Below, one piece after another: positions 39,454 to 52,931 of a stretch of 64,000 nucleotides of DNA. Within the stretch, counting starts at the first letter, position 1. Each line of letters starts with the position of its first letter. The DNA is taken from contig VZRS01001751.1 of the NCBI GenBank assembly GCA_013398055.1, positions 124,001 to 188,000 of the forward strand. The letters are read 5' to 3'. Both the position numbers and the translations under genes were made by a program. A model generated the notes under the pieces. The model made no database searches. It saw only the letters and a program-made list of their open reading frames with translations, and was not told where the DNA came from. This DNA comes from Ifrita kowaldi. Taxonomy: Eukaryota; Chordata; Aves; Passeriformes; Cinclosomatidae.

Positions 39454-42400
39454 GAGAAATAAGGCAAAGAAAGCCACAGATTTTCAAGGAGCTGCCATTC
39501 ACGGTATTAAAAAGTACATGCACATGTACAGGTACTTTAAGAATCAAAGCCTAACCATAGCCATATAAATACAGAACTTACTACACCTTGCAAGCACTTA
39601 AGTAGAGTCTTAATGCTTCTACTGTTATTTAGTACTTCATTTTCCCCTTCTTTTGGACTTCTCATGAAATTTGTAAACCAACTCAGCAATTAACATTAAA
39701 TCATACGTCAATCTAGCCAAATGTTTAAAGACACATGTGACGTAATTCTGACTCAGAACGGATTATAAAAGCTCAGTTATCACTAGTTCATAAAATCTTA
39801 AACCAGGAGCCTGGTGTGAATATTAAAACATAAGAGCAGAACAAACATTTGATTTTGGTGATGCTAAAGACTGTTCTTCCTGCTGTTTCATAACTAGTGT
39901 TTTGAGTTACACACTTCTCTTTTCAGCAACGGGTTCTGAAACATGCCTGAATGGGTATTTGTCCTTCAGCTTGGGGAAGAAAAGTCTAGTGGTAATGCTT
40001 ATCAGACCTGACTTGTGTGATCCACTCTTTCATCACAATGAACAGACTTTCTTCATTTCACTTTTTCAGAAATTCTGTTCAGTAGTGTATGACCTATCGT
40101 CTTAATGAGCCATAACACTGTGCCTATAAGCAGCATTCCTATGCAGATTTTGACGCTGGAAAGTACCTATGTTGAATGGCCACAGATAAAAACACAGAAA
40201 TTTGCTGCTGTTGATATGGGCACAACACATACAGACCCCAGAACAATTCCAGGCAAAAAACCTGTTTATTCTACGAAGCCAGTGTCATTTATACACTTTT
40301 GTATCTTTATCATTCATGTCACTTATCCATTGGTCACTTAACTACTACAATAAACCTACTGGCTATTATTTAACTATAATACACTGTTACTGGTTCTTTG
40401 CAGCATAAGCATCCTAAGCATTCAGAAAAACACCAGGTGCAAGTTTGTTGTTGTTCTCTCTCTGTATTGTTTAGATTTCTTGCTTCTGTTTCTCACAGGT
40501 ACAAATGGATTATGCTAAAATCAATGTCAGAACCAGACAGTCTGGCTGACCTGCTGGTAATTCCCACAGAAATTCATCACCTTTACAGCACAGCTGCACC
40601 TGTCAAATACACTAAACAATGCTAATGTAAGAAAATGTTTTTTACTTGAAAAAAATAATTTCATACAGCCATAGAGTATGCACCATTCGAACACTTGCTA
40701 GAAAAAGGATGAAATCTAAGAGCCAAAGTGAGGATGGACTGCAAAGCCCCCAACAGGTTATTAATCAGCTTTCCCGAGAAATTATACAAATTAAAGGCGT
40801 GGAAAGGATTTAAAGTTTGGTTACTTTCTATTTCTTCCAGGTATGAAAAATCACTAAAACCCACAGGTGTATCACTAACCTTTTAGTATTAGAGCGCAAG
40901 GAGAAACAACCTCCTTATGCTCCACAGAGGATGGCAGAATAATTTTTTCTGTAGAAAAATTCTGGATTTTCTCCTCCAATTATTAACTTGATGTTAGCTA
41001 AATATGTAAGAAACTCACTGAGCTATAAACACATCACTTAAGCCAGTGATGAAAATACTGCTTTTCCGTGACTTAAAGGCAGCTTTTTAAGATGATATGG
41101 CATTACAAACAAAGCAGTTTGTGTCACAAGCACAAATCTCATGTTAAGTGCCTTAGTAATTTCCACATACATCACGGTTTTATGAGCCACTATTTACAGC
41201 CAAGTAATTGCTTCCCCAGACCTTCAGCTTTTATTCACAGCTATTCACTCTCAAAGACAAGCTTGGGCACCTCAGAATTTAGAGCAGTTGAAAAAAAAAA
41301 AAAATTCCAAGTGGTCCCCTCTGACCCCTGTGCAAAGGAGGGCTTGTCTGGCTACCCTATGGCTGCTGCCACAGGAAAACATACTCAGACTGTGCTGTCA
41401 CCAGTCTCGTTGTCCAGGGTTAATCACAGCCAGGTTTTCCTTCCCAGTTCAGAGCAGCTCTTCCACGAGGTCTTAGCTGGCCAGACCTGCACGGTGCTGA
41501 CGCAGAGCACACAGGGTGCAGGCTTTACAGCATGCTTTAGCAGGCTGAGCCAGTATCTGTCACAAACAGAGGCTTCCCCATCCCACTGGCCATGCATTCC
41601 CATGCCGCGCTGGCGGCTGGCACTGATCCTTGTCTGACGTGCCCATGTTGACCCAGTTCAGGGAGCTCAGTCTGTAATCCCCTCCCGCTTCCAGGCTGCG
41701 CTCACAATGGTGCCAGTGCTAGCACAGGAGAATGCTGCTCAGCGGGTGAGGAACAGGACCATCCCATTCCCTGACCCTTCCGCTAGGATGGCTCAGCCTC
41801 CTCGCATGGGCTTGCAGGCAGGCAGGGCAGCACTGACTAGGAACTAACACACCCTTAGGAGGAACAGTAATGTAAAAGTTTCTTTCTAGAGGAACAAAAG
41901 AGGCAGCAGAAGTAGACCAGCTTTGCAAGATAGAATCTGGAATGGTTTGTACTTCAGCTAACGTTAGAACTGGCAGCAAAACCAGGAAAAGAGATATCCT
42001 TTTAGGCAAGAATGTGAAGTAAATAGTATCAGAAGGCCCTTTCAAATAAAAAGCCATGAGAATAGATGAGACATAAGGAACTGAACCATTCCCTGATGTG
42101 CTTTCGTTTCCCAGGGAATCAATGGCAATTCTACGCAGATGGCCCTGCTCATGAAGATAAGAAAATATTGCCAGATAGATAATATACCAACAAAGTCAGC
42201 ACTTCCATACCAAAATGTTTGAAGTCTGTATTTGCAAGAAATAAAAACCACAACAGAACACAAACACATACACACAAATCCAAAGCAAACAAAACAAAAT
42301 CCCTACCAGAAAAAGAAAGCTGAAGGAGAGAAGTTGAAATTATCTGTCTCTAGGATTACATCTGCATCACCTTCCTTAAAGGTAACAGAAGCCAAGTGTC

Positions 42401-42615
42401 CCAACAAAGCAGTCTGAGTTGGCAAGAAGAGAGATATCAAAAGATAAAATTTGTTACCATTCAAGACTCTCATATACTGTTTTCTTTTCTTATACAATAA
42501 TAAAATCCCAGTCTTGCTGACGGAGTTATTCAATGTTGAGTTCTTGGCCTCAAAGTTGTAGGACCCAAGTAAGACACACACATACACATGTATTATTTTC
42601 CCCTGTGGACAAAGA

Positions 42616-43727
42616 TGCCGTGGTTTGACACTGGCCAAACACCAGGCACCACGAAAGTCACTCACTCACCCTCCCCTGCCACAGCTGGGCAGAGGAGAGA
42701 AAAATTAACGAAGCATTCATGAGTTGAGATAACGACTGGGTGAAAACACTTCAAGGGCAAAACAGGCCCAACGTAGAGGTACAAAGTGAATTTATTACTA
42801 ACAGAGTCAGAGGAGGATAATGAGAAGTAAAATAAGCCCTTAAAACCCCTTTTCTCTCCCCAACCCCTCCCTCCTTCCCACTGACAGCGCAGGGGATGGG
42901 GCGGGGGGAGTTTGGTCAGTTTGTCACCCGAGGTTTTCTTCCACTGCGCAGGGAGAGAAGTCCTTCCCCTGCTGCGCCGTGGGGTCCCTCCCATGGGAGA
43001 CAGTTCTCTGTGAACTTCTCCAGCGTGGGTCCAACCTCACGAGCAGCAGTCCTCCCAAAACTGCTGCAGTGTGAATTCCCCCCATGGGCAAACAGTCCTC
43101 CCAAAAGTGCTGCAATGTGAATTCCCTCCATGGGCAAACAATCCTCCCAAAAGTGCTGCGCCGTGGGTCTCTCTTTCCACAGGGTGCAGTCCTCCAAGGA
43201 CAGGCTGCTCCAGCCTGGAAGCCCCCTCTCTCCATGGGTCTCCCACTGGATCACAGCCTTCTCCAGGCATCCACCCGCTCCAGCATGGGCACCTCCCTGC
43301 CGGGCTGCGGGTGGATCTCCACATTCCCTGTGGATCCCCATGGGCTGCAGGGGCTCAGCTGCTTCACCATGGTCCTCACCACTGCCTGCAGAGGCATCTC
43401 AGCTCCGGCACCTGGAGCACCTCCTCCCCACTCCTTCTCCACTGACCTTGGTGTTGCCATGTTGTTTCCCTCTCATGTTCTCACCTCTTCCTCTTCTCTG
43501 GCTAGAAAAAACTGTGTGCACTTGGTTTTGATTTTCTTCTTAAACATGTTATCACAGAGGCGTTACCAGCCTCTCTCATTGGCCCAGCTTTAGCCAGCAG
43601 CATGTCCATCCTCAGAGCCATGAGAGATTGGCTCTGCTGGACATGGTGGAAGCTTCCAGCAGCTTCTCACAGAAGCCACCTCTGTGGCCCCCTGCTACCA
43701 AAAACCAGGCCGTGCAAAACCAACACA
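42616..43727 (-). mobile_element. Solo LTR (~1.1 kb) of an avian endogenous retrovirus, with internal minisatellite
   Basis: Read on the minus strand from 43727 it starts TGTGTTGGTTTTGCACGGCC, has a GGTAGCAGGGGGCCACAGAG block, GCCTCTGTGATAACATGTTT with a TTTAAGAAG promoter-like segment, and a GC-rich repeated middle. An AATAAA signal lies at 42791-42796 (minus strand), and it ends GGTCAAACCACGGCA at 42616, giving TG...CA termini. This layout matches a common long avian ERVK-type LTR that I recognise from memory. No gag, pol or env sequence adjoins it, so it is a solo LTR left by recombination. I could not see an exact target-site duplication. It is in the same orientation as DAPK1, so its poly(A) signal and promoter are sense to the gene. 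Confidence 0.8.
43047..43159. repeat. 46-bp minisatellite inside the LTR (~2.5 copies)
   Basis: Units start at 43047, 43093 and 43139 with CAGTCCTCCCAAAA or a close variant. Each full unit also has GTGCTGCA-like, GTGTGAATTCC and CCATGGGCAAA parts. The third copy diverges after about 21 bases into GCCGTGGGTCTC, itself a related variant. Flanking sequence on both sides carries weaker versions of the same pattern. Such internal arrays are usual in this LTR type. Confidence 0.85.
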
Positions 43728-43769
43728 AGGGGGAAAACCCCACACCTTGTCACCCATTAAACTTGGCGC

Positions 43770-43832
43770 AATAATTTACCTGGCAGAATAACTTAATTGT
43801 AATAATTAAACCTGGCAGAATAACTTAATTGT
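43770..43832. repeat. Tandem duplication, ~32-bp period
   Basis: AATAATTTACCTGGCAGAAT plus AACTTAATTGT (43770-43800) is followed directly by nearly the same sequence with one inserted A (43801-43832). It lies 43 bases beyond the LTR end. Confidence 0.9.
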
Positions 43833-46800
43833 AAACCACGTCAGAATACAGCATTATCCATTAACACAGAAATTAGCTGCACTCAGTTATACCTCCGCAG
43901 CTAGGCAAGGTAAGCACAGTGCCAAATAATAGACACCACAAAGGATACACATGATTTGAAGTTTTATGCATTGGCTTTCTCAGTCTCCTTTAGAAATACA
44001 GGATTACAAAATACCGTATCAGCAGTGCAGTTCAATCCTCTTTATAAACTTCAGCAAACAGAGACAATAGCAGAGAAGAGATGAGAGTCTCCATACCACT
44101 TCTCCATAAGCACAAGACAGTTAAATGTCAGCAGATTCCAGAAAATGAACAGCCTTTCTCTGTCCCGTAAGAGTAACAACTTCAGAACACTACAGGCCCA
44201 ACAGACTGTGATCTGGGAAAACGTCCCTCTGCTATCAGTTCCCATGGCATGAAAGCAGGTACTCTAAGTGTGTACTTCTACAGGCACATCTAGCCAGTAC
44301 CTTAAAGCTAGGGTGACCACTGACACTTGAGAGAAGACTGAGGAAAGGTACAAGAGCCCAGACGCCAATTTACATACCAGGCAGAAAGCAGGACTCCAAG
44401 TAACTTGTGAAAATCTAGAAGCACACCATTAATTGCTCACAAATAAAGTCATAGTGGAAATAAAATATTTCCAGTACACTGGTTCAGTTACAGGCTCTTA
44501 GCATCCTGTTTAGGCAAGAAGTGCACAGACAGATGCTATCACCCCAAGTAATTTTTATCCTTTCCAAAACCTGACTCCTCTGCATAATTCAAAACAAAAA
44601 TCTCAAACTATACCTTTCAATCAGTATGTAAAGACAGTTATAATTTACACTGACTATGAAATCTCCAAAGCTTTGGACATCTCCCCATAAGTTCATGACT
44701 CCCCAGTAAGGTATTTTTCTTTCTGTTAAATACAGGCAAGACCATCTGAGCTTCATAACAAACAGAGACTCGCACCTGCGAGCAGCTGGTACTGGGGAAG
44801 ACTTGCTCCAGGAGAGTGGCACACCACTGCACTGCAGGGTCCCTGCTGCTGGTGGTCACGGCACGCGCATGGGCTGGGCAGCCACACAACCATGCTTCCT
44901 CCTCAACACTACTGCCTCTGGAAGCAGAAATGGTTTGGCACATCAGCTTGCACAAACAGGAGGGAATAAGGGGAAGGAAATTAAACTTCTAAAACCAAGA
45001 GAATAAGGTTGCAGACCACCATGTGGATTACTCGGTGTAGTGTTTTACAGCAATCCTAAACCCTGTGAGCTACTCTGGGACTGGGTGAAATGCATCTATT
45101 ACAAGATATTCCCTCCAACACCAACGTGTGCCGCAACCAAAAAAACCCACAAAACTCCGACACGCCAATAATACTGCACTTTTAGTACAATAGGACAACA
45201 TCTTCAAGGACTACAATATGCCTGGAAACTTTGAAAGAGAGTGTTAAAACTGATGCAAGATATCAACAATGACTGTATTCTTATTAGCTGTGTCCTTTTC
45301 CAGAACAGCATCATGCAATTCTTTCCTTTAATTTTACAAGCTAAACCTTGTAAATATACAGTTTAGATTCCCTGTTCAGACTGGTCTCATTTCAACAGAA
45401 CCCGTAAGGTCATTTTCCTTGAGGCAAGCAGCCTTTCAATTCCAGCCTGCAGAATCATCTGTGAATCTAAATGTAGTTTCTAAAGTTTCTTTGTTTCACC
45501 CATCATTTTAATTTTTCCAGCGTATTACTATTATCATACCACTCCAAGAATAGTGGCACAAGGCTAAATGTACTGAAGCCTTAAGTCTTCTCTGTTAAAA
45601 AGCTTCTTTCCACAGCTTCACCACCTTAGCTTAGCATCTGTTCTTCACTTTGGAAGAGGACAGCAGCAATCTCTTTGAAATGGAGGGACAAGACCTGCAA
45701 GTAACATGGGAAGGAGGATGCAGCAAGGTTTGCAAGGATATGTAGAGATACCTGCCCCTACAACTCATCTCTGTCATTAGTCTGTTCCATAACTGCACCA
45801 AAACCAAGAGGAACATCACCCAACAACTGACCAAAATGTGCAGGCTCCACTCTTCCTGTATCACCTCCTAGACAAGATCTGAGTTTAGCAACATCACCGA
45901 TATTAGACTCCTTGGCACCAGCCTTTGTACCCAGTTCTGCAAAATTTCACACATCATGTCAAAATTCACAGCACAAGGGAGACATGCAACAAAATAGTAA
46001 ATGCCTAAAGATCTTTAGGCTTTGTCTCCACTTTTCTCAGCTTCACCCATCTCAGCCATGAACTCATCACAGTTAAGTACGACCTACTATACTGCATGGC
46101 AAGTCAATGAATGCTGTTCAGGTTTAGTGTGTAATCTTCCTTTGTGTCACGTATCATCCTGCAAGGGGGTCAAAACACAGTTTGAGAAACAAGTTTTATT
46201 TGAAACAGAGCTCCTACAAAGCCACTACCGTCCAGAAAACAAGCTGCTGAGCCACTGCTTTAACCAGCATAATTTCTTCAGAATATAAATTGTAGATACA
46301 AGTTGCACAAGTTGCTTGTTTTAACCAAGCCAGTTAAAAACAGAAAGACACCTGGACATTAAGCCAGGGTCTCACAAGAAACACGCAATCTCTTCCAGAA
46401 ACTGGTACAGCTTTGAATACCTCTGACTAACTGCAACAACCATTCGTAACAATTACTCCAGAACTCTCGCACCACCCATAGTTCTCCTAATTTCCAGTTT
46501 ACAAGTCCTTGTTGTCGGTTTATATCCTTCTGTCTTTGTAGTAAAGTGACTCTTTATCTCTGTCCCTCCTGCATATTTAACTTGAAGTAGATTTATGAAG
46601 GTGATCACAACGCCATGCAGCCTGAGATTTCACAGTGCTTTCAGCTGATCTGAGAGTACACACCTGCCATAAAGTAGATATAAGGTGGGATATTTTTTAC
46701 CTTTGACAGCAGCACTACATTAGGAAAAAAAAACCACAACAAACCTGAAACAAAACAACTTGCACAGAAATACGCAGCAGAGGAAAGAGATACTGATCCT

Positions 46801-48571
46801 TTCAACCACCAACTTTGCAGCCTGAGCTCTGAACAAAGCTCTCATGAAAAGGCAGTGTCAGCCCCCCTTCCTAGGCTAAAAGGGCCAACTTCTGTTCAGT
46901 ACACACAATTCCAGCAGAGAAACTGACATACTCAAACATCTGTAAAGGGAGAAAATGGGGAGGAAGAAAAGCAAACACCAAAAAAACCCTATAAACACAG
47001 AAGGAAAGCCCAGAAGGACAGACTGAAGTTTCAGCACACCCCTAACATGCCTGCTCTGGTACTGATCATGCCTCACTGAGCCTGGCTAGAAGAAAAATCA
47101 GACAAGCATTTTTATCTGCTTCCTGATGAGTTTAGATTTACAAAGATTTGTGCATTTAAACTGAAAGCACAGAATAATCAGCAAGCTCTAGTTTTTATTA
47201 CACTGTATTTTAAAAGACATACAAAGCAGTCCTTATTCTCCCTCAGAGAGAGAAATAAAGTAAGCTGGACCAAGTTATACCCAAAAAAGCATCAGCACTT
47301 CTTGTGCTTTTCACGAAGCAAACCTCTCAGCACATTTTATACGGCAGTAATTGTCACCAGTGGCACTGTATGGTGACAGCTCTTGCAGCCTGCACAATCA
47401 GCAGCTTGCAGGTTATTGTGCACTTGTGAAAAGAAAACATTTTGAGGCATGTCTGGAAGGCAAAGTGACTTGAGATGCATAATTTTTGCAACCATGCTTT
47501 CCGGTTAAGAAACCTTCCTTTTCAGTATCCACGCAGCCACCTAAGGCAGGACTTACAGAAAAGCATGGAAAAACCAACTTCTCCTCTCAGGATTGACAAG
47601 ACTGATAAAACATGTACATGGTTCACAAACAGCACAGAAAGGGTTATTTGATGTAATTTGAATTCTACAACTTTCAATTCTTCAAATAAAAAGAAAAGAG
47701 CATACAAAGACATCAATCAACCAGGTTTCCTGCTCAAATAGGGGCTTTGTCGTCAACACTTTCAGAGTTCCTTCTGAGGTTCTTTTCCCTGAAAAACTCA
47801 CATAGTCCACTCAATTTAATTAACTATCATATACTACTAAAATCTGAATAAAGTAGTTATAAAAACAGTGAATTACACACTTGCAGTATTTATCACCATG
47901 CCTGCATGAACAACACAGGAAATGGCACCGCAGAGGTCTGCACCTTCTGCTTCTTCAGAGTTTAACCACTTAACTGCTGTATGAGAAGGAAGGTTAACAA
48001 TGGCTTATAATGGAGCAATGGAGATGATCATACAGCAAGAAAAGCCAAGGAAACAGAAACTGGAAATTTCAACGTACCACAGTCAAAAATTTTATCGCTT
48101 ACATGCAACAGTTTTAGCCTTACGAAATCATCTTTCACATTGCTCCTTCCCCTCCCCCATATGACTTTCTGATAATTCATAGGAAAAAATGTTACACTAT
48201 AACATCATTAAAGATGGCTGTCATGGGTTTTAAATGTGACTGTTTTGAAAGGAAGTATCACCTGACATGAGTTTCACATCCTATAAATCTCACAACAGAG
48301 CCTGACAATACTGACACAATTTTAGTACGTGAGATAGTCAGCAAGGTTAGCTTAGGCTGTTAAGCCTGAAAAGTGCCATGAAGTCAAATTCTGGTTGCCA
48401 TCCAAATTTCTTTGGGGTTTTTTTGGTGGTTTTACTTTTCTCCCAATACAGAGGTGCAATGTAGTTACAGTTACGGTGCTTGGATAGATGACAGGCAGCC
48501 TCCACAGCTGTAGAAAGCAGTGCTACCGAAAACTGGTATCTGAATAAAGAAAAACACATACATTCATCCAC

Positions 48572-48598
48572 ATATATATATTTATATATTTGTATATT
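48572..48598. repeat. AT-rich simple repeat
   Basis: Alternating AT dinucleotides interrupted by TTT and TGT. A local microsatellite-like stretch. Confidence 0.7.
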
Positions 48599-50029
48599 CA
48601 GCCTACATACTCCTGGCTTACTATGGAAATCATTTTCCAGGGAAAAATAAAAAAATAATCTTTTTTCGCTCAACTCCGAAAGGTAGAGGAACATTACAGA
48701 ATGTAAATACAGATTTACAGAATATAAATACATACTTGCACAGTTCTCTGTTCTCTCTTACCAACATCTTCAGCATGTTATCCTAGGCATTTTTCTCTCA
48801 CAACTGATAAAGCGACTGGGTGCATTAGGTAGCAGGTTTAGCTTGCTGCTTTCTACTCTTGGCATCTCTGCTTAGTGAGCCACTGAGCAGAGTCAGAGCA
48901 GTCTCCAAAACTGGCAAGATTCAGGGTAGCTTTCCTTCAACAAGTTACAAGTGTTCCCCTAGTGAGTCCAACAGGTCCAAGCGAGCTTGACATTCAAAAC
49001 TGTTAGATACTTCTTCCTATTTTCTGAATCAACAAGAATTTAAAAATTGTGAACCACAGTGCAATGCAAATACCATTCTTCAATTCCAAAACTTTACCAT
49101 AACAGTCTGCATCTCTTTTAGAAAGCACATGAAAGCTTGAAGGAAAAAAAAAAACAACGAAAAAAACCGAATGTGGGTGTCGGTGGCGAAGGAAGAAGGA
49201 GCTGTCTATACAATCAGGAACTCACAGACATACACAGTATGTATTTATAACACAGTCATAGTTACCTCTCCCTAAAATTTTTTAAGCAACACCACATTTC
49301 TTGCAATACTGTATGAATTCCCAAGCAAGGACAGTCATGGGAGGTAAAAACACACTTTGAAAAGTTTGGTGTGCTTTGAAGGTCTTTACTTGCTTGCTCG
49401 CCATAGTGAGGTTCTTAATACTGCTGAAGTTGAATTCCTGACTTTTGGGCAGACTGAAGTAAAAGCACTGCAGCAGGGTATTTAAAATGCGCAGTCATGC
49501 CACCTGCAACTGCAGGCAGAATTAAAACGACAAAATAGCTTTTAGCAAATTTGTTGCTCTTCCATGATAATATTTACCACCCCTTGAAACTTCATGGTTA
49601 GATTATTTAATACATCTGTAGGTAGCCTGCATCTGAACAAGTAATACACGTAATTTCAAATCTATAAGATGGAAAATAAAAAAAAGTGTATGCAATGCAC
49701 CATACATTAATCAAGAGCAATCTTCTTATATGCTCTAAAGATAGCGTTACATCTGCAAGTCTCACAAGACTGCTCTGGTACAAAATCTTAAGATAAACCA
49801 ACCTGAACAGCCATGAACTTGTCAGAAGAAAACATGTACAGGCAAGAAAAATAAATAAGGATGATTCTATCCATATTCACAATCCCAAATTTCTTTTTTC
49901 TTATTCTCCCCAGGCATAAATGAAAATGAACTAAAGACTAGAACAAAACTCAGGCATTTCAGGAACAGGACTGTGATTGCTTATTACTTTTTCTGCAAAA
50001 GCACGGTAAAATATCAGAAAACTAGAGAA

Positions 50030-50048
50030 TTTTTTTTTTTTTTTTTTT
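50030..50048. repeat. Poly(T) run, 19 T
   Basis: Homopolymer of 19 T. On the minus strand it is a poly(A) run with no identifiable retrotransposed sequence upstream. Confidence 0.9.
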
Positions 50049-52931
50049 AGTCCAGAAACATGATCATCCCCTTCTCCTTATTTCCAACAACCCTAGGTTT
50101 TACACTAAGCAATACTTAAACCTCCTTTACTACTTTCCATCAAAAATTTAATTTACACAGCCCATTTGCTTTCTTCAACACACCTTTCTTATTCAAATGA
50201 CTTTTTATTCTAGTGACTGTCAGAAGTATTGTAATGTAACAAAGACTTAAATAATTTACAAGGGAAAACAGTGCAGATTATTAAAATACCTGAGTATTTG
50301 CATCTTCACTGAGCTCTCTCAAAAGGCAGGTTGGCCTAGGAACTTTTCATTCAAACACAACTCTGTCAACGAAAACTCACCTGTTAATTAATTCACCTTG
50401 TTTGCTTCATGCCTGCAGCTAAGTAAGAGGAAATATAAACATTTCTCCAAGAAAAGGAGAAAAATCAGTTGATTTGGCAAAATGGAAGCCTTCGTCATTG
50501 CTTAGTTGAAGTATTAATTCACAATTTAGGTGCCCAAATGAATACAGGAAATTTTAAAGTCAAAGGTGTTTTTAATATTCACTGGTTTTTCAGTTCTACG
50601 CCTCAGGGTAACTACATTTATATGTAAACCTAACAGTCAGAAACCTGCTAAGGGGTAATGAAGAATGGAAAGTGACAGATTTACAAAAAAGTAGTTTGTG
50701 CAACCCTAGAAATTTAAGTTCAAAAAGAAGTTAAAAACACCACTGAAATAAACCATACAACAACCATCCTGAGGTTTGCTTACTCTTATGGTTTTACGCC
50801 AACAGTTCACACTGGGATAATCCTGGTTTCTTAAAATGATGCTGAAGTGAAAGCTTTGGCCCTTTTAAATAACTATATTCCATTTTTAAAGCAAAAGCCG
50901 TGTCAAACATTTCACAATGTTTTACCATCCACTGGTATTTTCTCGCATATGTAGATAAAATTGACGGGGTTCTTAGATTTCTTTACTCTTTTTCAAGTGC
51001 AAACTAGAGTAGATTTAAACATTCTTTAAAATTCATAAAATATGCAAGTTTAGACTGCATGCCAAGCTTATATAGCCATAGGATGGCCAAAACCCTCAGT
51101 GTTGTAATACCCTGTTGGTAAGTGATCAGATGAATATACCATTTTTAAACTGAATGCCATTACCTAACGCTCTGCCAATTTGAAACCCTCCATTTGTTCT
51201 GGTTTTTTTGGTTGTTGTTTTACTACCTAATGTTTGCAGTGTTTGCACTTCCCATACTGTAAAAATGAAATGCCTGCTCTCCACTGCTGTGTTCTGGAGC
51301 TTGTGACTTCTGACTTGCAAAGAACATTTATTTGGAAAAAAACTCTATGTATTTAAACATTTCTTATGTAATTGGCCTAAGGGCAATCGCACTATTTCAT
51401 AAATATGTATTAGGGACAAACATTGCACTGAGACTTCCTCTTTAAAAAAAAAATACAAGAGAAGTTACATAAACCTTAACACTTTCTAAATTTGCATATT
51501 GACATTGTCTTCTCTCTGAAGAACCTTAAAACCCCACAATATATCTGTGTCTTTATTTTCTTCTATAAAGTCAATCATTTCTCAATACCTGTAAGCACAA
51601 CAATGGCTTTATTTTTAAGAGACCAGAAACCTAAACCTGATTTTGGAACACTACGCATCCTTGTCAAAAAGAGTGGAAACCAAATAAAACAATATTAGGT
51701 GCCAAAACAAAATATTTAGACCACAAAATCCAAACTTATGCTTTAGCATGATAACAGTTCTTCCTATCAACTTATCCAGCAAATTAATATTACTTCACAT
51801 ACTAGATGTAAGAAAATGCCAACCCAGAACACTATGTGGAAATAGAAGTACATATTTATTGCCAAAGTCACATCAACAAACTTGTATATAAATGGGATGA
51901 AGTTCATTGGAAATACAGTGCAATTAACTTTCTTATAATGCGGGGGGGCTTCTTGGTTGGCTGCTAGTGGGTTGGGTGGGGTTTTTTTGTTTGTTTTTTT
52001 AAGAAATCATGAAATATTTCTAAGTTCCTGCCCATTCAAGTACCTCGATCACAACATTTGCTATAACTGGACCCTTCACTGGAAAGGTACGCACAGGTAG
52101 ATATGGGAGCATCTACCTCATGTATACTGAATGCCCGGTGTTAACTGAACGCTAATCCTATGCTTTGGAATCACCAAGATGAACACTAGAAAAGGATTCT
52201 GCCATGTTGGTTTGCTAGAATGCCACTGGATTCCTCCTTAAAGAAGGGGGAAAGAAGATGAAAAGGACTCTCATGTAACACAATCCAGTGTTTTAACAGT
52301 TTTAAAACATGAAAAGCACTGAAAAAACAAGGCATGATTTATAGTGTGAGCTCGGAGGAGCTCACAACTACACAGCATTCAAGAATCAAGGCTCAAGCAG
52401 GCAGCTCTGCATCTGCAGTGCTCTGCTCACATCCCTTAATCTGACTTCCAGCTCCAACAGCGATGCCCAGACAGTGATCTTCACCGCAACAGTATTGATA
52501 AAATACTCCTCTTACTTCTTTGATCCCGTTTGTAAAGAAAAATCCAACACGCAATACAAACGTAGTCCTTCACACTATGAACAATGCAAACTTCTCTCCT
52601 TTCAGCCCAGCCCGTTTCCAGTTCCCCGCCCGGCGAATACCAGCGAGCCTCGCAGTGCCACAGCTGCGCCGCCGGCAGCAGGTTCGCCCCTAAGCGCCGC
52701 ACAGCACCCGGGAGGGCGTCGAGCTGAGCAGGTGCCACTTAGGAACTCTTCATGTCCAAAAATCTCATCAGACTCGTCTTAAAAAGGCAAAGACGCGGTA
52801 ACTCCAAATCCAACACCCTTTTCCTTCTTCGGGCACCTCATACAAGGTGGAATAGCAACGCGGGTGCGAGCCTGCCCTCGCCCCTTGCCCCACCGAGCTC
52901 AGCGGCCACGGCTCCATCCGCCCGCACCCAC

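Larger units (their letters stand above)
33111..42615. other. Intronic sequence, mostly unannotated
   Basis: About 9.5 kb of intron. It contains a 26-bp hairpin palindrome (33857-33882) and a 17-A run (39437-39453). A more GC-rich patch at about 41.3-41.8 kb has an open frame of about 180 codons that matches no protein I recognise and has no splice or start context, so I do not call it a gene. Confidence 0.5.
43833..52614. other. Intronic sequence, mostly unannotated
   Basis: About 8.8 kb of AT-rich unique intron with simple repeats: an alternating AT stretch at 48572-48598, a 19-T run at 50030-50048 and a G- then T-rich stretch near 51941-52000. No exon-like frame or mobile element was recognised. 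Confidence 0.5.
7970..52931 (-). other. DAPK1: DAPK1 large intron between first and second coding exons
   Basis: About 45 kb, bounded on the minus strand by donor GT at 52930-52931 (AG|GTGGGT) and acceptor AG at 7970-7971 preceded by a run of T. Content is AT-rich unique sequence with scattered avian repeats listed separately. No open frame inside it shows a recognisable protein other than retroelement remains. A single unresolved base lies at 10621. Confidence 0.9.

Noticed and set aside
41092..41637. Open frame of about 181 codons on the plus strand
   Set aside because: No recognisable domain, composition like chance sequence, no splice context, and on the opposite strand inside a DAPK1 intron.
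43084..43593. Open frames of 100-170 codons with repeated peptide units
   Set aside because: They come from the minisatellite and GC-rich middle of the solo LTR; the repeated peptides reflect the 46-bp DNA unit, not a protein.
51941..52000. Possible G-quadruplex followed by T-rich tract
   Set aside because: The first loop would be about 20 bases and there is no context; more likely low-complexity sequence.
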